From: Pedobacter sp. BAL39
Lineage (GTDB): Bacteria > Bacteroidota > Bacteroidia > Sphingobacteriales > Sphingobacteriaceae
Assembly: GCF_000170795.1 (NCBI RefSeq)
Contig: NZ_ABCM01000005.1
Coordinates: forward strand, 186,001 to 250,000
DNA length: 64,000 nt
Direction of reading: 5' to 3'
Part shown: positions 37,250 to 44,969 of the stretch, one piece after another
How the letters are laid out: each line of letters starts with the position of its first letter
Numbering within the stretch: position 1 is the first letter of the stretch
Translations under genes and position numbers: made by a program
Notes under the pieces: model-generated
What the model saw: only the letters and a program-made list of their open reading frames with translations
What the model was told of the DNA's origin: nothing
Databases searched by the model: none

Positions 37250-39064
37250 ATGAAAAAACAATATTTGTGGATCTTATTAGGCTGTTTAGGTTTCGTTGCC
37301 TGCAAAAAGCTGGATCAGGAACCGGTGTCCACCGCAACTGGAAATGCAGTCTTTGGTACTGAAAGTGGCTTAAAACTATATACCAACTCTTTCTATGGCA
37401 TGGACTTTATGCCGAAACACTCCACTACTAAGGATGCGTTTTCCGACTACCTGGCGGTAAGAAGCGTAGATGACTTCCTCAGACCGGGGGCCTATACCCC
37501 GACAGCAGATCAGGGACCTGTAAACGGTTGGGTATGGAAAGATTTGAGAAACATCAACTACTTCATCGCCAACTGTAATGATCCAAGGGTTCCTGCAGAG
37601 GTAAGAAACAACTATCTCGGTATCGCAAGATATTTCAGGGCATATTTCTATATGGAAAAGGTGAAAAGGTTTGGTAGAGTGCCATGGATCGGGAAACCGT
37701 TGAATGTGGACGATCCTGCGTTATATGGCGCGCGTGACACACGTGCACTGGTGATGGATTCGGTCCTTGCAGACCTTAACTTTGCCTGTGCCAACATCAG
37801 TGCGACCAATGATCCTAGTCGCACGCTGGTGACCAAATATGTCGCCTATGCATTGAAATCAAGGATATGTCTTTTTGAAGGTACCTTCAGAAAATACCAT
37901 ACTGAACTCAACCTGCAGTCGACCGCCAATACCTGGCTGAACGATGCCATCTCTGCATCAAAAGAAATCATGGACAAAGGCGGTTACTCCATCAGCACTA
38001 ATGGTGGTGCGGGAAACTCCTACCGTCAGCTGTTCATCAGTACGGCCCCGGTGGCTACCGAGGTATTGCAGCTGACTGCCGCCGACCTGACATTAAATGT
38101 GTTACATGATGCCAACTGGTGGTGGACTAGCGGAACCTACGGACAAAAGGCAAGTTTCACAAGAACCTTCATCAACACTTATCTGAACCTGGATGGAACA
38201 CCATTTACCAATAACCCTGGCTACAGAACCATCTTATTCAAGGATGAAGTTAAAAACAGGGACCTGCGTTTAAAGCAAACCATCCGTTCGGGTGACTACA
38301 AGAGAACAAGTGCTGGTGCACAGGTTCCGGCCCCTCCATTATTCTCCTACACCTTTACGGGTTATCAGCCCATCAAATGGACGCTGGACGACATGTATTA
38401 TGATGCGGGTTCATTAAATAACAACTCGATTCCATTATACCGCTACGCTGAGGTGTTGTTAAACTATGCGGAAGCCAGAGCGGAGCTGGGACTTCTGACG
38501 GATGCAGACTGGGCATCAACTGTAGGTACGTTGAGGGCCAGAGCAGGCATCACGGGTGGTCTAACATCAAAACCGACAGTAGCAGATCCTTATCTGGTGA
38601 CCAACTATTTCCCTGGCATCTCTGATCCATCCATCCTGGAGATCAGAAGAGAACGTGGCATTGAGCTGAGTTTAGAAGGCCTGCGCTTCAGTGACATCCT
38701 GAGATGGAAAAGAGGTGAACTGATGAACCTGGAGTGGAACGGTTTTTACGTACCGCAGCTGAATACGCCAATGAACCTTAATGAAGACGGCGTTCTTGAT
38801 GTCGCCTTTTACCAAGGCACAAAACCGACTCCAGAGGTTGCGGGTGTAACTTATGTGAATGTATCTGCTACTGTTAGTAACGCTGTGAATTCGCAATTGC
38901 TGAAAAATGGCACTTCGGGAGAATTGACCTGGATGAAAGAAATTGCGAGAACCTGGAGCGACAAAATGTATTACTACCCAATCCCTCAGCCTGACCTGAT
39001 CAGGAATCCTGCATTGAAGCAGAACCCAGGATGGGGTGGTGATGAGATACCTGTAAATAACTAA
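37250..39064 (+). CDS. SusD/RagB nutrient-binding lipoprotein (second pair)
   Basis: This 604-residue lipoprotein has Cys19 in the signal end GFVACKKLDQEP, then SusD family helices (YLGIARYFRAYFYMEKVKRFG), the C-terminal segment SILEIRRERGIELSLEGLRF and DLIRNPALKQNPGW at the end. It lies 30 bases after the SusC stop and surely forms the lid of that transporter. Only seven bases separate it from the following enzyme gene. Confidence 0.95.
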   Translation: MKKQYLWILLGCLGFVACKKLDQEPVSTATGNAVFGTESGLKLYTNSFYGMDFMPKHSTTKDAFSDYLAVRSVDDFLRPGAYTPTADQGPVNGWVWKDLRNINYFIANCNDPRVPAEVRNNYLGIARYFRAYFYMEKVKRFGRVPWIGKPLNVDDPALYGARDTRALVMDSVLADLNFACANISATNDPSRTLVTKYVAYALKSRICLFEGTFRKYHTELNLQSTANTWLNDAISASKEIMDKGGYSISTNGGAGNSYRQLFISTAPVATEVLQLTAADLTLNVLHDANWWWTSGTYGQKASFTRTFINTYLNLDGTPFTNNPGYRTILFKDEVKNRDLRLKQTIRSGDYKRTSAGAQVPAPPLFSYTFTGYQPIKWTLDDMYYDAGSLNNNSIPLYRYAEVLLNYAEARAELGLLTDADWASTVGTLRARAGITGGLTSKPTVADPYLVTNYFPGISDPSILEIRRERGIELSLEGLRFSDILRWKRGELMNLEWNGFYVPQLNTPMNLNEDGVLDVAFYQGTKPTPEVAGVTYVNVSATVSNAVNSQLLKNGTSGELTWMKEIARTWSDKMYYYPIPQPDLIRNPALKQNPGWGGDEIPVNN

Positions 39065-39071
39065 TCGATCT

Positions 39072-39908
39072 ATGAAATTGAAACTACTGCTGTTTTCAGC
39101 ATTCACATTAATGACCTGCCTGGGATTACAGGCACAGTCGCTCACCATAGGCACTTTTAACCTGCGCTATGACACGAAAAGTGATACAGGCAACCTTTGG
39201 GTAGACCGCGCCCCTATTGCAGCTAACCTGATCCGTTTTCATGGCTTTGATGTGTTGGGCGTACAGGAAGGGTTGATTAATCAGATCAATGACCTAAGCA
39301 AAGCTCTGCCTGAATATGAAAGAGCTGGTGTAGGTCGCGATGATGGGAAGGAAGCGGGGGAACACTCTGCAATTTACTACCGCAGCGACCGTTTTAAGCT
39401 ACTGAAAAAGGGGGATTTCTGGTTATCTGAAACTCCTGACAAACCGGGTAAAGGCTGGGATGTGACCTGTTGCAACCGAATCTGCAGCTGGGTGTACCTG
39501 CAGGATATGTCTACCAAAAAATCATTTTATGTGTTTAACGCTCATTTTGATCACCAAGCGGTTATTGCACGTCAGGAAAGCGCAAAGCTGATCCTGAGAA
39601 AGATCAATGAGATTGCAGGGAACAGCCCCGCATTGTTTATGGGCGACCTGAACGGCTCGAGGACCAGTGAATGGTACCTTGCACTTGCCAATTCCGGATT
39701 AATCAAGGATGTGCATTCTGCAGTGAAGTATCCTTATGAGAACAATGGATCGTCAAATGGTTTTAAAATACCTAAAGGAATGGGTGTGATTGATCATATC
39801 TTTATGTCGAAACAGTTTACGGCACAGAAGTGGGGCATCCTGACGGATACCTATTTCGGAAAATATCCTTCTGATCACTTTCCAGTGCTTGCAGTGGTAG
39901 CGCTATAA
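39072..39908 (+). CDS. Secreted endonuclease/exonuclease/phosphatase-family hydrolase
   Basis: This 278-residue protein has a signal peptide (about residues 1-21, ending LGLQAQS) and the EEP fold: LTIGTFNLRYD, DVLGVQEGL with the metal-ligand Glu, YVFNAHFDH, FMGDLNGS and the catalytic SDHFPV near the end. The family splits phosphodiester or phosphomonoester bonds in nucleic acids, phospholipids or inositol phosphates. As the third gene of a SusC/D operon it most likely acts on the ligand before import, in the periplasm or at the surface. Which phosphate ester is not shown. A terminator follows 17 bases after its stop. Confidence 0.9.
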   Translation: MKLKLLLFSAFTLMTCLGLQAQSLTIGTFNLRYDTKSDTGNLWVDRAPIAANLIRFHGFDVLGVQEGLINQINDLSKALPEYERAGVGRDDGKEAGEHSAIYYRSDRFKLLKKGDFWLSETPDKPGKGWDVTCCNRICSWVYLQDMSTKKSFYVFNAHFDHQAVIARQESAKLILRKINEIAGNSPALFMGDLNGSRTSEWYLALANSGLIKDVHSAVKYPYENNGSSNGFKIPKGMGVIDHIFMSKQFTAQKWGILTDTYFGKYPSDHFPVLAVVAL

Positions 39909-39925
39909 TAGAGTCTAAATAATAG

Positions 39926-39960
39926 AAAACCTGCGGTGTTTAAATGCCGCAGGTTTTTTT
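39926..39960 (+). terminator. Intrinsic terminator of the second SusC/D operon
   Basis: A perfect 11-base-pair stem (AAAACCTGCGG with CCGCAGGTTTT) encloses a 10-base loop and is followed directly by a T run. It lies 17 bases after the stop of the EEP-family gene. Confidence 0.9.
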
Positions 39961-40024
39961 ATACCTAAGGTTTTCAAAGTCAGCGCCGGATCGTCAGGAT
40001 CTTTCTTGACGCAGAACCGGGATG

Positions 40025-40096
40025 TTAACTATCCTGCGCCTGCAGGTGCTGATTGACTATGATGTTCAGCAGCAGAAATAGACACAATATCCTCAT
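40025..40096 (-). pseudogene. Signal-peptide-only frame, possible gene remnant
   Basis: The minus-strand frame starts 13 bases after the stop of the beta-propeller lipoprotein gene, in the same direction, and encodes 23 residues (MRILCLFLLLNIIVNQHLQ, then AQDS) before TAA. It reads exactly like a Bacteroidota secretion signal with a cleavage site before the last two residues, but no mature protein follows in any frame before the facing terminator. It may be a decayed or deleted gene, a tiny secreted peptide, or chance. Confidence 0.3.
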
Positions 40097-40109
40097 TATA
40101 TTGACGGAA

Positions 40110-41318
40110 TTATAGCTGTTTGAAAACGAGAATTCTTCTGGCGTATATATCACTGACAATTACATCCTCATTGTTGTTCACTGCCAGACCTGGTATCTGT
40201 CCTGTAAATTCGCCTCTTCCAATTTCTTCACGAACTTCTCCATTCTCATCTGTTTTCATGACAAAACCTGAGCAGCACAGATAGAGTTTGTTATTCTTTG
40301 CCTTAATCGCATTCACAACCGATCCCGCATTCCAAAACTTTAGAAAATTTCCAGATTTATCATAAACACGAACCTGACTGTTTCGGGGAGAGGTTACAAA
40401 GATTTTGTCGTTGAGGTAACAAATCCCGTATGGATAAGGCCCATCAATTTGTTCGTCTGTTTTTACTGCCGCGGTGAATTGAAGTATGTAGTTCCCATTC
40501 TTATCATATTTCTTAACCGCATTATTTTGACCATCTACGATGTAGATATTCTCATCATCATCAAGCGTAATCTCTTCAATATTTCTAAATTGACCAACAC
40601 CAGTACCGTAAGTTCCCCATTCTTTAATCACATTCTTCTGAGCATCGCGTTTTAAGACATAGGAACTGCTTTGTGTTCGCGTAACAATTGAACTTCCATC
40701 ATTCAAAAAAGCAACTGCTCTTGCCCCGCTACCAGTAAAGAAAATCTCCTTAAAATTTCCATTTGCATCGAACTTCTGTACTCTATTGCCTACGTCATCG
40801 CAGACATAGATATTTCCTGCACCATCAGTCTCCACATGCATGCCAAATTCAAACTGCCCTGGCCCCGTTCCTTCAGATCCGAAGTGAAAGGCTTTGCTAT
40901 AAGTTTTACCAGTAGTATAACCGTAATCAACGTCACTGAATCTGCTATATGCAGTGGCTGAATTATACACCATCACTTTGTAAAACACCTTCTCTAAAGG
41001 AAAAGTTGAGGCCAAATCCGTGAAGGTCGTATCTGCAGTTTCCTTCAATAAAACATATTCATCTTTGACTCCATCAAACTTAAACAACTTATAGTTCTTG
41101 GCTAATGGAATCGCAGTCCAGGATATGATTATTCTATTTCCATATTTCCCCTTACTTACGGTTAGTCCAATGGGACGGTCCAGATCAGTGATTGGAGTTG
41201 GAAGGGTATCAGGGACAACTTCTTCTACAGGGTCAACATTAGGATCTTCGGTTTTTTCGCATCTGCTAAAGCAGAAAATGAGGAGCATTGCGGTCAATAC
41301 AGAGAGGTAACTTTTCAT
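40110..41318 (-). CDS. NHL-type beta-propeller lipoprotein with fibronectin-III domain
   Basis: The start at 41318 gives a short lipoprotein-like signal (SVLTAMLLIFCFSRCEK); a longer frame to 41339 is less likely because it runs into a promoter. The Arg before Cys is unusual for a lipobox. After an acidic linker comes a fibronectin-III-like domain (about residues 45-130). The rest is a six-bladed propeller with NHL-like repeats, such as GAGNIYVCDDVGNRVQKFDA and DDENIYIVDGQNNAVKKYDK. It is probably anchored at the outer membrane. The function is unknown; propellers of this kind often bind sugars or peptides. It is not clearly linked to the next cluster. Confidence 0.85.
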   Translation of the reverse strand: MKSYLSVLTAMLLIFCFSRCEKTEDPNVDPVEEVVPDTLPTPITDLDRPIGLTVSKGKYGNRIIISWTAIPLAKNYKLFKFDGVKDEYVLLKETADTTFTDLASTFPLEKVFYKVMVYNSATAYSRFSDVDYGYTTGKTYSKAFHFGSEGTGPGQFEFGMHVETDGAGNIYVCDDVGNRVQKFDANGNFKEIFFTGSGARAVAFLNDGSSIVTRTQSSSYVLKRDAQKNVIKEWGTYGTGVGQFRNIEEITLDDDENIYIVDGQNNAVKKYDKNGNYILQFTAAVKTDEQIDGPYPYGICYLNDKIFVTSPRNSQVRVYDKSGNFLKFWNAGSVVNAIKAKNNKLYLCCSGFVMKTDENGEVREEIGRGEFTGQIPGLAVNNNEDVIVSDIYARRILVFKQL

Positions 41319-41323
41319 GGAAC

Positions 41324-41353
41324 CAAAGATACACATCAAGGTAATTCTTCAAA
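41324..41353 (-). promoter_or_regulatory. Promoter with both -33 and -7 elements, beta-propeller gene
   Basis: On the minus strand a TTTTG element (41350-41354 region) is followed after 18 bases by TATCTTTG at 41331-41324, an exact TAnnTTTG match with good spacing. The ATG at 41318 begins only six bases after the box, so the message may have almost no 5' leader. Confidence 0.6.
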
Positions 41354-41456
41354 ACTTTCTTGCTGTTAATTGGCAAAGGGTTATGTAACAAAAACACTTC
41401 ACATTTATCATCAAAGCCAAACCCAACAATTACGATGTCATGGATGAAATTTTATA

Positions 41457-41972
41457 CTATACTTTTTTCGGAATCCCACGGATTTCTTTCAGCAGTTGTT
41501 CAAACTTAATAATAAGCAATAAGAGCTTTCCATATCTCCGCATGGCTTCCCGATCCCCGGCTTGCAGCACTGCCTTGACATTGTCAACAATTTTATAACA
41601 CTGCATCCCCTTGAATTCTGCAAAATCTGATGCCAGACTTATGATCTCCTGTCGCAAGGATAATGTTTTCCGAATCTGCAATTCTGCCTCTTCAAAAGTC
41701 AATTTATTGTTGTTGACCTTTTTCAGTGGTTTGCAGAAATAACCGTTACAAACCTTTGGCTTGTATTGATCATAAATGCTGCAACAACCCTTAAAAAAAT
41801 GGCATGGCAGCTCGAAGTTAAATCCTGGACCCTCTGTAAGCACAGAAAATCCTTTACTCGCAGCGACGGCCATTTCAACTTCATCCCTTAAATGCGCAGT
41901 TAAAAACAACGTACCATCACAGCACATCCCACAGCTCATGCATAACGCGGAAATACGATCGTCCTGCTGCAT
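41457..41972 (-). CDS. YkgJ-type cysteine-cluster protein, last gene of the lasso tailoring operon
   Basis: This 171-residue protein has an N-terminal cysteine pattern LCMSCGMCCDGTLF and, later, CHFFKGCCSIYDQYKPKVC and NGYFCK: at least eight cysteines in the arrangement of YkgJ-type proteins, which are thought to bind a metal or iron-sulfur cluster. The C-terminal half is helical and charged. It starts five bases after the sulfotransferase stop, so it is co-transcribed with the kinases and sulfotransferase. A role in lasso-peptide maturation is inferred from position alone; the family has no assigned reaction that I know of. Confidence 0.8.
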   Translation of the reverse strand: MQQDDRISALCMSCGMCCDGTLFLTAHLRDEVEMAVAASKGFSVLTEGPGFNFELPCHFFKGCCSIYDQYKPKVCNGYFCKPLKKVNNNKLTFEEAELQIRKTLSLRQEIISLASDFAEFKGMQCYKIVDNVKAVLQAGDREAMRRYGKLLLLIIKFEQLLKEIRGIPKKV

Positions 41973-41977
41973 CTTTC

Positions 41978-42838
41978 CTAAACTAAAACCTCTCCTTTTT
42001 CACTAATGTAACCATATCGAACCAATGTAGCATAGTTAACGTCAATAATCATTCTCACTTCCTCAGCACTTAATTCCTGCTGCCAGCCTCCAACCTTGCC
42101 GGAGCGAAAAAAGCTATCCACCTTTAACGGAGCTTCTCCAAAGCCTTTCTCTGACTCTTGCTTCTTGATTTTATCAAATGAAGTTTTATCTATTGCGCTT
42201 AAGATGTCTTCGGAAGAATGACTTAGTCCAAGATAATCAATAACTTTAGAAAAAGTATCAAAAGGCTTGCTGATCATCTCTTCATATTTTATAACCTGGA
42301 TATTGTCGCGATGTGCGTTTGTCCAGCTATCTACATGATTGCTCCAGGTTCCCATATATTGAGATAACTGATAAGTCAACTTATTTCGGGAATTTGAAAG
42401 CGTATATTGATTATCGCATAAGGCCTTCACCGCTTCGGCAATTGTGGACCTATTGTGATTGGCGAGTGAGGCTGCAATATCAAATGGATTTCTGATTACA
42501 TAAATAACCCCTCTGGTAATCTGTCCGGGGAACAACATTATGCCCTCTCTAAAGCATGCATCGTGAACTTTGCATAACAAAAATTCTTTTTTTGACGTCT
42601 GAGCCCATCGATGATACATCGCACTACGGATTTCCAGCAGGTCTTCCTCTGGAATGGCCGAAGAGGGCATTCCGAGAGACTGATCCATGATTAGCCTCGA
42701 CGAGATGATCCCGTCTGTTTCCATCTCATTGATATCTGGTTCCTCCTTAGTCAGGGCAGTAAAAAACAACCTCATCCAGGTATTGCCAGACTTCGGGTAC
42801 GAAGCAAGCCAAACGGGTTTAACAGAATTATTAAGCAC
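41978..42838 (-). CDS. PAPS-dependent sulfotransferase in lasso-peptide cluster
   Basis: This 286-residue cytoplasmic protein has the sulfotransferase 5'-phosphosulfate-binding loop (WLASYPKSGNTWMRLFF) close to the N-terminus and the 3'-phosphate-binding region (YVIRNPFDIAASLANHNRS) about residue 130. A C-terminal GxxGxWK-like part (GKVGGWQQEL) completes the family signature. It moves sulfate from PAPS to a hydroxyl or amine. It overlaps the kinase gene by 8 bases. In this setting the precursor or finished lasso peptide (Tyr46, Ser or Thr side chains) is a reasonable target, but a polysaccharide or small-molecule acceptor cannot be excluded. Confidence 0.88.
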   Translation of the reverse strand: MLNNSVKPVWLASYPKSGNTWMRLFFTALTKEEPDINEMETDGIISSRLIMDQSLGMPSSAIPEEDLLEIRSAMYHRWAQTSKKEFLLCKVHDACFREGIMLFPGQITRGVIYVIRNPFDIAASLANHNRSTIAEAVKALCDNQYTLSNSRNKLTYQLSQYMGTWSNHVDSWTNAHRDNIQVIKYEEMISKPFDTFSKVIDYLGLSHSSEDILSAIDKTSFDKIKKQESEKGFGEAPLKVDSFFRSGKVGGWQQELSAEEVRMIIDVNYATLVRYGYISEKGEVLV

Positions 42839-43712
42839 GGGCCAATTCCTCCAAAAAAGCCTGATAATTGATTTCCAGCTTTTCTTTTCTCTTTACCTGA
42901 AAACCTTCAACCTTCACTTTAGCCGCAATAGCCATGACCTCCTTAAATTGTTGCTGCGGGTTGCCAAATACGTCAGACATCCAGGGCTTAAAAATATTTG
43001 CTCTGATGAGCTCGATCTTCTTAAGTCCCTTCGGCACGACGGCCAGGGGTCGTTCCCCCAGTATAAAAACCTTACTCAAGGGTACGCCCTCGATAGGTAA
43101 ATTGTTGTGAACAGGGTATAGATATTTTTCCAGGTCACCACGTAACTTTGTTAAGTTTGCCGTATCAACATTCAATTTCGCAAGGGTGTCTTTCCAAAGC
43201 ATCAAATACGGAAATGAGGGGTAAACCAGCACTTCTCCATCTACAACTTTCACATTGCTGATATCGTCAGTCAGGATTGAATAGCCATCCTCGTTTAGTT
43301 TTGCCAGAAGAGCCGATTTTCCCGTACCGGAGATTCCGGATAGCATCACTGCTTCATTCTGAAAAACAAATGCACCACCATGAATGGGAAGAAAGCCTCT
43401 CTGATGACTAAGGGCAGCAAAAGGGAAAGACAGCACCTGCTTTTCCACATCATGGCAATCTGCATGTTCCAATGCCTGAATGGTAATTGTTGTTCCAGCT
43501 TCAACTAAGTATCTTCCTATCCTTGGAATTTTTAGCAGCAACTGACCTGCATTAGCTTCTATGAAGGGAAAATCCACTACATTTTCTTCAAGAGATTCAG
43601 GAACGGTGCCATGTATGACGCTGGCTTCAACAGGTAGGTCGGTTTCCGGCAAGTAAGGATAATAAATGTCTGTGGCAATAGTGATACCACCAATTCTATA
43701 TCTGTATTTCAT
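42831..43712 (-). CDS. HPr-kinase-like protein 2 of lasso-peptide cluster
   Basis: This 293-residue protein has the P-loop GISGTGKS (Gly126 to Ser133), a conserved-type His111 before it (PIHGGA), and the Asp149-Asp150 pair in SILTDDIS, as in HPr kinase/phosphorylase C-terminal domains. It lacks the N-terminal HPrK domain. Lasso kinases such as PadeK of the paeninodin cluster have this build and phosphorylate the precursor's C-terminal serine. It is distinct in sequence from the neighbour at 43720, eight bases away, and both keep their ATP sites. It is cytoplasmic. Confidence 0.88.
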   Translation of the reverse strand: MKYRYRIGGITIATDIYYPYLPETDLPVEASVIHGTVPESLEENVVDFPFIEANAGQLLLKIPRIGRYLVEAGTTITIQALEHADCHDVEKQVLSFPFAALSHQRGFLPIHGGAFVFQNEAVMLSGISGTGKSALLAKLNEDGYSILTDDISNVKVVDGEVLVYPSFPYLMLWKDTLAKLNVDTANLTKLRGDLEKYLYPVHNNLPIEGVPLSKVFILGERPLAVVPKGLKKIELIRANIFKPWMSDVFGNPQQQFKEVMAIAAKVKVEGFQVKRKEKLEINYQAFLEELARA

Positions 43713-43719
43713 TTATTTG

Positions 43720-44595
43720 CTATTGATTAATCAACAGATTTTCTAAAAACAACAGTCCCTCATCCATACTGTTTTCCGTCCTTGGTCTGATAAAATGATA
43801 CATGGGAACCTGCCCGGAGATCAGCAGCAATAAAGGCCTCAGTTCTCTGAAAAAACCTGTACGGCTGAGCATCTTCCCTCTGTAGACATGTGGTTCCAGT
43901 GCTCCCGGTTTTTCAAATCCATTTATAGGCTCCAACCTTGGGTCGCTGTCCTGAAAAGCAGGAAAAACGATAGCTGAAAGTTCAACCCCTGTATGATCGG
44001 TGTAAGTTAGTGGAAAAGCATATTTCTCTTTGACCGAGGAAAGCAGCTGAAAATCGAGCTTTGATTTTCCTAACAGCTCCAGACTTTCAGGCGTCATTTT
44101 TATCCTTGGCACACCAGGGTAGGCCATAATCTTACCGCTGTCGTCTTTTCTCAGTGCAACAACGTCGTCTGAAAGCACTGTATAGTCCTTTAGTGCAAAC
44201 CAGGCAGCCAGACTGGATTTCCCTGTTCCGGAATGACCACAGAACAATACGGCTCGGCCTCCTATGACTACGCATGCAGCATGTAAACTCATGGCTCCTG
44301 ACAATGCTGACATCAGCATGTTGATCGTTCCAAGAATATACATCTGAATATAACCCTCCGTTGCCTGTTCGGGTGGAAGATAGAAAATATGTTTGCGGTC
44401 CTTCACCACAATAACACCACCATCACCTAACTTTACACATAACCGATCATCATTTACTGAAGAATTGAAATCCGGCAATTCTTGGACGACAGAAAGGTAG
44501 TAGTCTTCGTCTCGTTCAGCAGCAATTAGTTCGCGAACTTCAATATTACATTCGAATACCAGACCGGATAAATGGTACTTAAATTTACAGGGCAT
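43720..44595 (-). CDS. HPr-kinase-like protein 1 of lasso-peptide cluster
   Basis: The start is set at ATG 44595 (a GTG at 44601 would add two residues). The P-loop GHSGTGKS covers Gly122 to Ser129 in numbering from the GTG, His107 lies in SLHAAC, and Asp145-Asp146 in VLSDDVVAL, matching the HPr-kinase-type fold. It is probably the first gene of the minus-strand tailoring operon (kinase, kinase, sulfotransferase, cysteine-cluster protein), divergent from the PqqD-like gene. It may phosphorylate the same peptide as its paralogue, a different site, or act as a partner of it. Confidence 0.88.
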   Translation of the reverse strand: MPCKFKYHLSGLVFECNIEVRELIAAERDEDYYLSVVQELPDFNSSVNDDRLCVKLGDGGVIVVKDRKHIFYLPPEQATEGYIQMYILGTINMLMSALSGAMSLHAACVVIGGRAVLFCGHSGTGKSSLAAWFALKDYTVLSDDVVALRKDDSGKIMAYPGVPRIKMTPESLELLGKSKLDFQLLSSVKEKYAFPLTYTDHTGVELSAIVFPAFQDSDPRLEPINGFEKPGALEPHVYRGKMLSRTGFFRELRPLLLLISGQVPMYHFIRPRTENSMDEGLLFLENLLINQ

Positions 44596-44600
44596 ATCCA

Positions 44601-44608
44601 CAAAGATA
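44601..44608 (-). promoter_or_regulatory. Candidate -7 box for the lasso tailoring operon
   Basis: The minus strand reads TATCTTTG, an exact TAnnTTTG match, ending six bases before the ATG at 44595. No -33 element was found. If real it implies a nearly leaderless message, as at 41318. Confidence 0.35.
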
Positions 44609-44641
44609 AAACCATAAGCTTTTAAATGCTATGATTAATTA

Positions 44642-44649
44642 TATTTTTG
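44642..44649 (+). promoter_or_regulatory. Candidate -7 box for the lasso biosynthetic genes
   Basis: The plus strand reads TATTTTTG, an exact TAnnTTTG match, 38 bases before the start codon of the PqqD-like gene. Together with the box at 44601 it forms a divergent promoter pair in the gap of about 90 bases. Confidence 0.4.
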
Positions 44650-44686
44650 TAATGATTAAATTTTCTGCAAAAAATTTTTAAAAACA

Positions 44687-44968
44687 ATGGATAAAATACA
44701 GTTGAGCACCTTAATAGAGAGAAATCCGGAGATCATGGCAACCGCCATAGATGGTGAGTTCGTAATGATGAGCATTGAGACTGGAAAATATTACGGGCTC
44801 AACAATATAGGCTCGAGAATATGGGAACTCATTGAAAAAAAATCGGACGTTACATCAATATGTCATCAGCTAACAGAAGAATATAACGTTATAGAAGATG
44901 AGTGTAACCAACAAGTTATTGAACTGCTTGAACAGATGAAAGCTCAAAACATCATCAACACCTACTGA
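44687..44968 (+). CDS. PqqD-family leader-peptide-binding protein (lasso B1)
   Basis: This 93-residue protein is a stand-alone RiPP recognition element: a PqqD-like winged helix with VMMSIETGKYYGLNNIGSRI as the peptide-binding strand and IWELIEKKSDVTSICHQLT in the following helices. In lasso clusters this B1 protein holds the leader of the precursor and delivers it to the B2 peptidase. The leader of the precursor at 46937 has the W-x2-P-x-L pattern expected for this contact. It overlaps no gene but ends one base before the GTG of the cyclase. Confidence 0.92.
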   Translation: MDKIQLSTLIERNPEIMATAIDGEFVMMSIETGKYYGLNNIGSRIWELIEKKSDVTSICHQLTEEYNVIEDECNQQVIELLEQMKAQNIINTY

Positions 44969-44969
44969 T

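Noticed and set aside
33983..39064. The second SusC/SusD pair as a receptor or importer of the lasso peptide
   Set aside because: It has its own promoter, a terminator and an EEP-family enzyme, and no isopeptidase gene, which usually accompanies lasso uptake systems, is present in the window.
39961..40024. Inverted short repeats between the terminator and the signal-peptide remnant
   Set aside because: Matches are short and interrupted and do not form a convincing hairpin or mobile-element end.
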